Assembly (NCBI GenBank): GCA_016793305.1
Contig: JAEUHU010000121.1
Span: forward strand, 1 to 12,043
Reading direction: 5' to 3'
Origin: Planctomycetota bacterium
GTDB taxonomy: Bacteria; Planctomycetota; UBA1135; UBA2386
DNA: 12,043 bases
In this document: positions 8,423 through 12,043 of the stretch, piece by piece
How positions within the stretch are numbered: the first letter of the stretch is position 1
Layout of the letters: each line of letters begins with the position of its first letter
Notes under the pieces: generated by a model
Seen by the model: only the letters and a program-made list of their open reading frames with translations
Database searches by the model: none
Told to the model about the DNA's origin: nothing
Translations under genes and position numbers: made by a program

Positions 8423-11029
8423 TCACTCCGCCAGCAGCTGCATCCCGCCCTGAGCGACGCCAACTTGTCCGAGCGCCCCGGTGCGCTGCGCCAGCGTCGG
8501 GCCGTCGATCGTGCCGGCGAGCCGGTCGCGCCACGCCGCCAGTACGCGGGTCGTCTCGGCCGCGGTCTCGCGCACGAACTCGACGCGGAAGCGAGCGACG
8601 CCAGCGGCGAGCAGCCGTTCGGTCCACAGCGCACTCTGCTGGGGCGCATGGTGGAACACCGTGTTCCGGCAGCCGACGTCGACGATCACCGGATGTTCGC
8701 GGCCCTGATGGTCGCGCAGCGCCACCTGGTGCCGTTCGCACGGCCGGCCGCAGGCGCGGAAGTCGCGGCCGTTGCTCAGCAGGTGGCTGTAGACGCAGTG
8801 CTCGGTGTGGAACGTCGGGATGCGATGGTACGCCACCACCGCGACGCGGTGCTGCGGCACGTTCGCCAGCATCGCGAACAGCTGCGCTTCGTCGAGGTCG
8901 AACGACGCGGTCACCGAGTCGAGCCCGCAGGCCAGCAGGTGGCGCACGGTCAGCGAGTTGGCGGCGTTCAGCGAGAAGTCGCCGTGCAGCAGCGCGCGGT
9001 CGCCTTCGCCACGCCACTGCAGGCAGCGCATCATCGCCCCGAAGTTGCGCACCAGGATGCCGTCGGGGGCGAGCCGCCGGATGCGTTCGAGCAGCGCTTC
9101 CTCGCCGGGCTTGCCGATGCGCGTCGTCGCGACGGTGACCTGCACGCCGGCCGCGCGCGCCCGCGCGAACGCGTTGCCGAGCCCGACGAACTCCATCCAG
9201 TCGAGCTCGACCTCGCGACAGCCGAAGGCCAGCGCCGCGTCGAGCTGCGCGTCGCTGCGCAGCAGCGGCACCAGCTGCGTGGCCTTGGCCGGTCCGGGGA
9301 CGAGGTTCGCGAACGTCCCTGCCACGCGCGGCTCCGCAGGCCGCGGATCGACGGTGCGGACCGGACCACGTTCGAGCTGTGGCAGCAGTGCAGCGACCAG
9401 CGCGCGGCGCACCTCCTTCAGCTCGCTGGCCGGCACGTGCAGACCCGCTGCCAGGCCGACCGTGTCGACCGCACCGCACACGAACGGCGTGCCGCCGAAC
9501 GCCGCCAGCTTGTCGGCGAGGATCGCCGCGTCGAGGCCCGCCCCACGCGCCGGCTGCAGCGACGACGCGGTCTGTGCCTCTGCCCGATGCCCACGACAGC
9601 TCGCGACCACCTGCAGCGGCGCCCCGGCCTCACCACGCACGACCAGGTCGATGCGATTGCGACCCTCCGGCTCCGGTGCGTCCTCGCGCACCTCGCGCGC
9701 CGTCGCGCTGGCCAGCGCGGGATCGCTGGTCGCGAACACCCGGTCGCCGACGCGCACCCGCGCCAGGTCGGGCCCCGGCTGGCCGAACGACAACCGCGTC
9801 TCGTCGCCGTGCCGGGCGACGGCGAACAGCGGGCCGCCCGGCTCGTGCTTGTCCTCGGGATCGCCCTGGTCGAACACGATGCCCATGCCGGCGCGCAGGA
9901 CCAACGGTGCGGCGCCGGTGCTCGTCGACAGCGGCGAACTGCGTTCCCCGGCCGGTTCGTGCGGCCGATTCGGCAGCGCCACCGCCCCGGTCCACGGCCG
10001 CCCGTCGGCGGCGTCGCGCACGAACACGTCCTTGCCGACGATCCGCGCGACCTTGCCGACGAACACACCGCGGTGCTTCGGGAAGCGTCCTTCGACCAGC
10101 GTCTGGTGGTCGCTGCCGGCGAAGAAGCCGTCGCCGAAGCCGCGCGAGTAGGACAGCGTCATCGCCAACAGGTCGTTCGCGAGCTGGCGCTCGGCGGCCT
10201 TGCGATCGCCACCCTGCGCCAGCGCGTCGACCCAGCGTCGGTAGCCGCCGGTCGCGGTGGCCACGTACTGCGGGCCCTTCTGCCGACCTTCGATCTTCAG
10301 GCCGTGCACGCCGATCTGCAGCAGCTCCGGCACCGCACCGGCACCGGCGAGATCCTTCGGGCTCAGCAGGTACTGCACGTCGCCGAGCGGCCGCAGCTGG
10401 CCGTCGACCACCAGTTCGTAAGGCATGCGGCAGCTCTGCGCACACTGGCCGCGGTTGGCCGAGCGCCCGCCCCACGCTTCGCTGGTCAGGCACTGCCCGC
10501 TCCACGACACGCACAGGGCCCCGTGCACGAACACTTCGAGCTCGGCGTCGGTGCCGGCCGCGAACTGGCGGATCTCGGCGACCGACAGTTCGCGCGGGAC
10601 CACGATCCGGGTCACACCGAGTGCCTGCGCGAACGGCGCCGCCGCCGGCTCGGCGATCGTCATCTGCGTGCTGGCGTGCAGCTCGAGCTCGGGGCAGACC
10701 GCGCGCGCCAGCAGGCACACGGCCGGATCCTGCACGATCAGCGCGTCGACCGACGAGGCGGCGATGCCGCGCAGCACGCGTTCCAGGGCCGGCAGCTCCG
10801 GTTCGAACACCAGCGTGTTCAGCGTCACGTAGGCGCGCGCACCGGCGCGGTGGATGCGCGCGACCAATTCGGGCAGCGCGTCGAGCGCGAAGTTGGCGGC
10901 GCGGGCGCGCGCGTTGAAGCCTTCCTGCAGCCCGAAGTAGACGGCGTCCGCACCGTTCTGCAGGGCGGCCAGCAACGACGGCAGACTGCCGGCGGGAGCG
11001 AGCACCTCGGGCTTCGGACGGACGGCCAT
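8423..11029 (-). CDS. U32 family (DUF3656-type, RlhA/TrhP-related) protein
   Basis: This large 868-aa protein belongs to the former peptidase family U32. Characterised relatives are RlhA (23S rRNA C2501 hydroxylation), TrhP (tRNA U34 hydroxylation) and UbiU/UbiV (ubiquinone hydroxylation), so RNA hydroxylation is the best guess. The N-terminal TIM-barrel-like domain (about 5-265) begins with LAPAGSLPSLLAALQNGADAVYFG and includes LHASTQMT and the signature HGALCVSWSGQC (169-180). C173, C180, C196 and C200 match the four iron-sulfur ligands known in UbiV. Residues about 310-560 form the linker with beta-rich and DUF3656-like parts. A second domain (about 570-868) ends with another cysteine set, C745, C760, C764 and C787. 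ATG 11029 precedes the first conserved strand directly; the 40 upstream in-frame codons lack similarity. The protein is longer than E. coli RlhA (about 650 aa). No protease catalytic motif is evident. Confidence 0.9.
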   Translation of the reverse strand: MAVRPKPEVLAPAGSLPSLLAALQNGADAVYFGLQEGFNARARAANFALDALPELVARIHRAGARAYVTLNTLVFEPELPALERVLRGIAASSVDALIVQDPAVCLLARAVCPELELHASTQMTIAEPAAAPFAQALGVTRIVVPRELSVAEIRQFAAGTDAELEVFVHGALCVSWSGQCLTSEAWGGRSANRGQCAQSCRMPYELVVDGQLRPLGDVQYLLSPKDLAGAGAVPELLQIGVHGLKIEGRQKGPQYVATATGGYRRWVDALAQGGDRKAAERQLANDLLAMTLSYSRGFGDGFFAGSDHQTLVEGRFPKHRGVFVGKVARIVGKDVFVRDAADGRPWTGAVALPNRPHEPAGERSSPLSTSTGAAPLVLRAGMGIVFDQGDPEDKHEPGGPLFAVARHGDETRLSFGQPGPDLARVRVGDRVFATSDPALASATAREVREDAPEPEGRNRIDLVVRGEAGAPLQVVASCRGHRAEAQTASSLQPARGAGLDAAILADKLAAFGGTPFVCGAVDTVGLAAGLHVPASELKEVRRALVAALLPQLERGPVRTVDPRPAEPRVAGTFANLVPGPAKATQLVPLLRSDAQLDAALAFGCREVELDWMEFVGLGNAFARARAAGVQVTVATTRIGKPGEEALLERIRRLAPDGILVRNFGAMMRCLQWRGEGDRALLHGDFSLNAANSLTVRHLLACGLDSVTASFDLDEAQLFAMLANVPQHRVAVVAYHRIPTFHTEHCVYSHLLSNGRDFRACGRPCERHQVALRDHQGREHPVIVDVGCRNTVFHHAPQQSALWTERLLAAGVARFRVEFVRETAAETTRVLAAWRDRLAGTIDGPTLAQRTGALGQVGVAQGGMQLLAE

Positions 11030-11186
11030 GCGGGGCGAAGGTCGTACCCGTCCATCCGAGCCCTCGCAATGCCGTCGCCGGCTCGCCACGCATCGACGGA
11101 GATGCGACTCCCCCACTTCGAGCGAGCTGAACCGCCTGGCCACAGCCATGCAGGTCGAGTCCCGCAGCGCGCGCTAGCATCCCGGC
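11030..11186. promoter_or_regulatory. Divergent intergenic region, U32 gene / chorismate mutase
   Basis: These 157 nt hold no supported gene. TAGCAT at 11175-11180 lies six bases before the chorismate mutase ATG and has the form of a -10 hexamer for a leaderless transcript, but no good -35 box is seen about 17 nt upstream. No convincing promoter is seen for the U32 side, and I found no strong inverted repeat. Confidence 0.25.
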
Positions 11187-11468
11187 ATGCCATGGTCCGA
11201 ACTCGACTCGCTGCGCGCGGCGATGGACGTGCTGAACCGCCGGCTGGTCGACGTCCTGCACGAACGCGCCCGGCTGTGCCGACGGATCGCCCACTGCAAG
11301 CTGGCGAGCGGCCGGCCTGCCGCCGATCCGGCGCGGGAGCAGGCGATGCTGCAGGCCCTGCTGTCCGTGCCAGCCGGCGAGGGGTTCCCGCCGGAGTCGT
11401 TGGCGCTCATCCTGCGCACGGTGTTCGCGGAATCGCGCCAACTCGTGGAACGCAGCACCGGATGCTGA
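11187..11468 (+). CDS. AroQ-class chorismate mutase, stand-alone
   Basis: This 93-aa all-helical protein should convert chorismate to prephenate, the branch step to phenylalanine and tyrosine. It aligns by eye with the chorismate mutase domain of E. coli P-protein: R10, R27, K38, D47, R50, E51, S83 and Q85 correspond to the active-site R11, R28, K39, D48, R51, E52, S84 and Q88. The short length fits a single AroQ domain, which acts as an intertwined dimer. There is no fused prephenate dehydratase, dehydrogenase or DAHP synthase, and no signal peptide, so it is cytoplasmic and not the exported AroQ-gamma kind. ATG 11187 gives the first helix in the expected register. No other aromatic amino-acid gene is in the window. 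It is transcribed divergently from the U32 gene and convergently with the actin-like gene. Confidence 0.85.
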   Translation: MPWSELDSLRAAMDVLNRRLVDVLHERARLCRRIAHCKLASGRPAADPAREQAMLQALLSVPAGEGFPPESLALILRTVFAESRQLVERSTGC

Positions 11469-11472
11469 GGGA

Positions 11473-11493
11473 CGGCGGCCCTGCCGGCCGCCG
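11473..11493. terminator. Hairpin between convergent genes, likely bidirectional terminator
   Basis: CGGCGGCC (11473-11480) and GGCCGCCG (11486-11493) form a perfect 8-bp G/C stem with a CTGCC loop. It lies 4 nt after the chorismate mutase stop and 12 nt after the end of the convergent actin-like gene. No T-tract is present on either strand. Position and symmetry suggest termination in both directions. Confidence 0.5.
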
Positions 11494-11505
11494 ACTCCGG
11501 CTCGA

Positions 11506-12043
11506 TCAGCCCTCGCCGATGGCGGCGGCGACCAGGCAGCCCTTCGCGACCGCGGTCAGGGCCTCTTCGCTGCGGAAGATGCGCCCCACCGGGATCGGGA
11601 AGTCGATCTTCGCGAACTCGTCGCGGAACACCTCGATGAAGCCACCGACCATCGACGTGCCACCGGCGCAGGCGATGTCGACGGGGTTCTGGAAGCTCGG
11701 CATGTTCTGGCCGGACTCGAAGCGCTGCTTGATGTTCTGCAGCACGTAGTTGATCAGGCTGCGGTAGTAGATCGACACCGCCTCCTCCTCGCGGCTCTTC
11801 GGGTCGCGGATGTCGATGCCGCGCTCCTTGATGTGCGTCGCCTTGCTGCGCGGGCAGCCGAGCACGTTGGCGACGTTCTTGTCGATCCAGTCGCCGCCGC
11901 GGGCCACCGAGAACGACAGGCACGGGATCGACTTGTAGGCGATGCAGGCGTTGGCCATGCCACCGCCGAACGACAGGCCGATGCCGGTGAAGTCGCTCTC
12001 CGCCAGCTCGGCGAAGATCACCGCGTGCGCCTCGTTGATGGCG
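11506..12043 (-). CDS. Actin-like ATPase (MreB/ParM/Hsp70 superfamily), C-terminal part
   Basis: This is the C-terminal 178 residues of a gene that enters from beyond the right edge. The fragment carries the two nucleotide-binding motifs of the second half of the actin/Hsp70 fold: a phosphate-2-like loop GIGLSFGGGMANACI (visible residues 20-34) and an adenosine motif IACAGGTSMVGGF (123-135). A conserved GGDWIDKNVANVLG segment between them resembles the MreB/DnaK region after phosphate-2 (visible residues about 49-62). The final KGCLVAAAIGEG resembles the family's closing helix. It should bind and hydrolyse ATP and may polymerise, but it does not look like canonical MreB, FtsA or DnaK, so the cellular role is open. 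The frame continues upstream without a stop to 12043; an internal GTG at 12021 falls mid-domain and is not a likely start. Codon use matches the neighbours. Confidence 0.75.
   Translation of the reverse strand, partial: AINEAHAVIFAELAESDFTGIGLSFGGGMANACIAYKSIPCLSFSVARGGDWIDKNVANVLGCPRSKATHIKERGIDIRDPKSREEEAVSIYYRSLINYVLQNIKQRFESGQNMPSFQNPVDIACAGGTSMVGGFIEVFRDEFAKIDFPIPVGRIFRSEEALTAVAKGCLVAAAIGEG

Noticed and set aside
8465..11749. Very long plus-strand open frame (1094 codons) antisense to the U32 gene
   Set aside because: The translation is Arg/His/Gln-rich with no recognisable domain and it spans two real genes. High GC with G/C third positions makes long antisense frames common.

Overview
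The window is chromosome-like DNA of very high GC (about 70% by eye, with strong G/C third-codon bias). It probably comes from a member of the Planctomycetota or a close relative. The main clues are a Ser/Thr kinase with a pre-kinase helical segment, one membrane anchor and a long TPR-like tail; a large DUF3656-type U32 protein; and few recognisable Shine-Dalgarno sites. The phylum call is an inference from gene content, not a search result.

Layout, left to right. (1) A partial minus-strand gene runs off the left edge (495 to 1) and encodes a lipoprotein with Asp-box/YCF48-like repeats. (2) Divergent from it, 66 nt away, is a 1069-aa membrane-anchored Ser/Thr protein kinase (562-3771). (3) Next is a LOG/TIGR00730-family phosphoribohydrolase (3929-4714). 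(4) A tightly packed minus-strand run reads purD (7863-6595), then a Fur-family regulator (6560-6096), then an NtrC-type sigma-54 response regulator (6099-4711). The Fur stop and regulator start overlap as ATGA, and the regulator stop shares a palindromic CTAG with the convergent LOG stop. (5) Divergent from purD is a small DsrE-fold protein (7966-8292) resembling the C-terminal half of YedF. (6) Convergent to it is an 868-aa U32 protein (11029-8423). (7) Divergent from that is a stand-alone AroQ-type chorismate mutase (11187-11468). (8) Convergent to the mutase is the C-terminal part of an actin-like ATPase that runs off the right edge (12043-11506).

The window is densely coding: no gene-free stretch exceeds about 160 nt. 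Three junctions carry good inverted repeats that look like intrinsic terminators without a T-tract: 3779-3809, 8290-8322 (a perfect 15-bp stem that includes the stop codon) and 11473-11493. I see no tRNA, rRNA, CRISPR array, insertion sequence, phage gene or defence cassette.

Most genes are conserved metabolic, regulatory or RNA-modification functions, and I do not see a clear new multi-gene system. The most notable points are the purD-fur-sigma-54-regulator run with a translationally coupled junction, a YedF-like DsrE domain lacking its usual TusA partner, the U32 protein with two separate four-cysteine sets, a possible sigma-54 promoter in front of the LOG gene, and the divergent actin-like ATPase at the edge.
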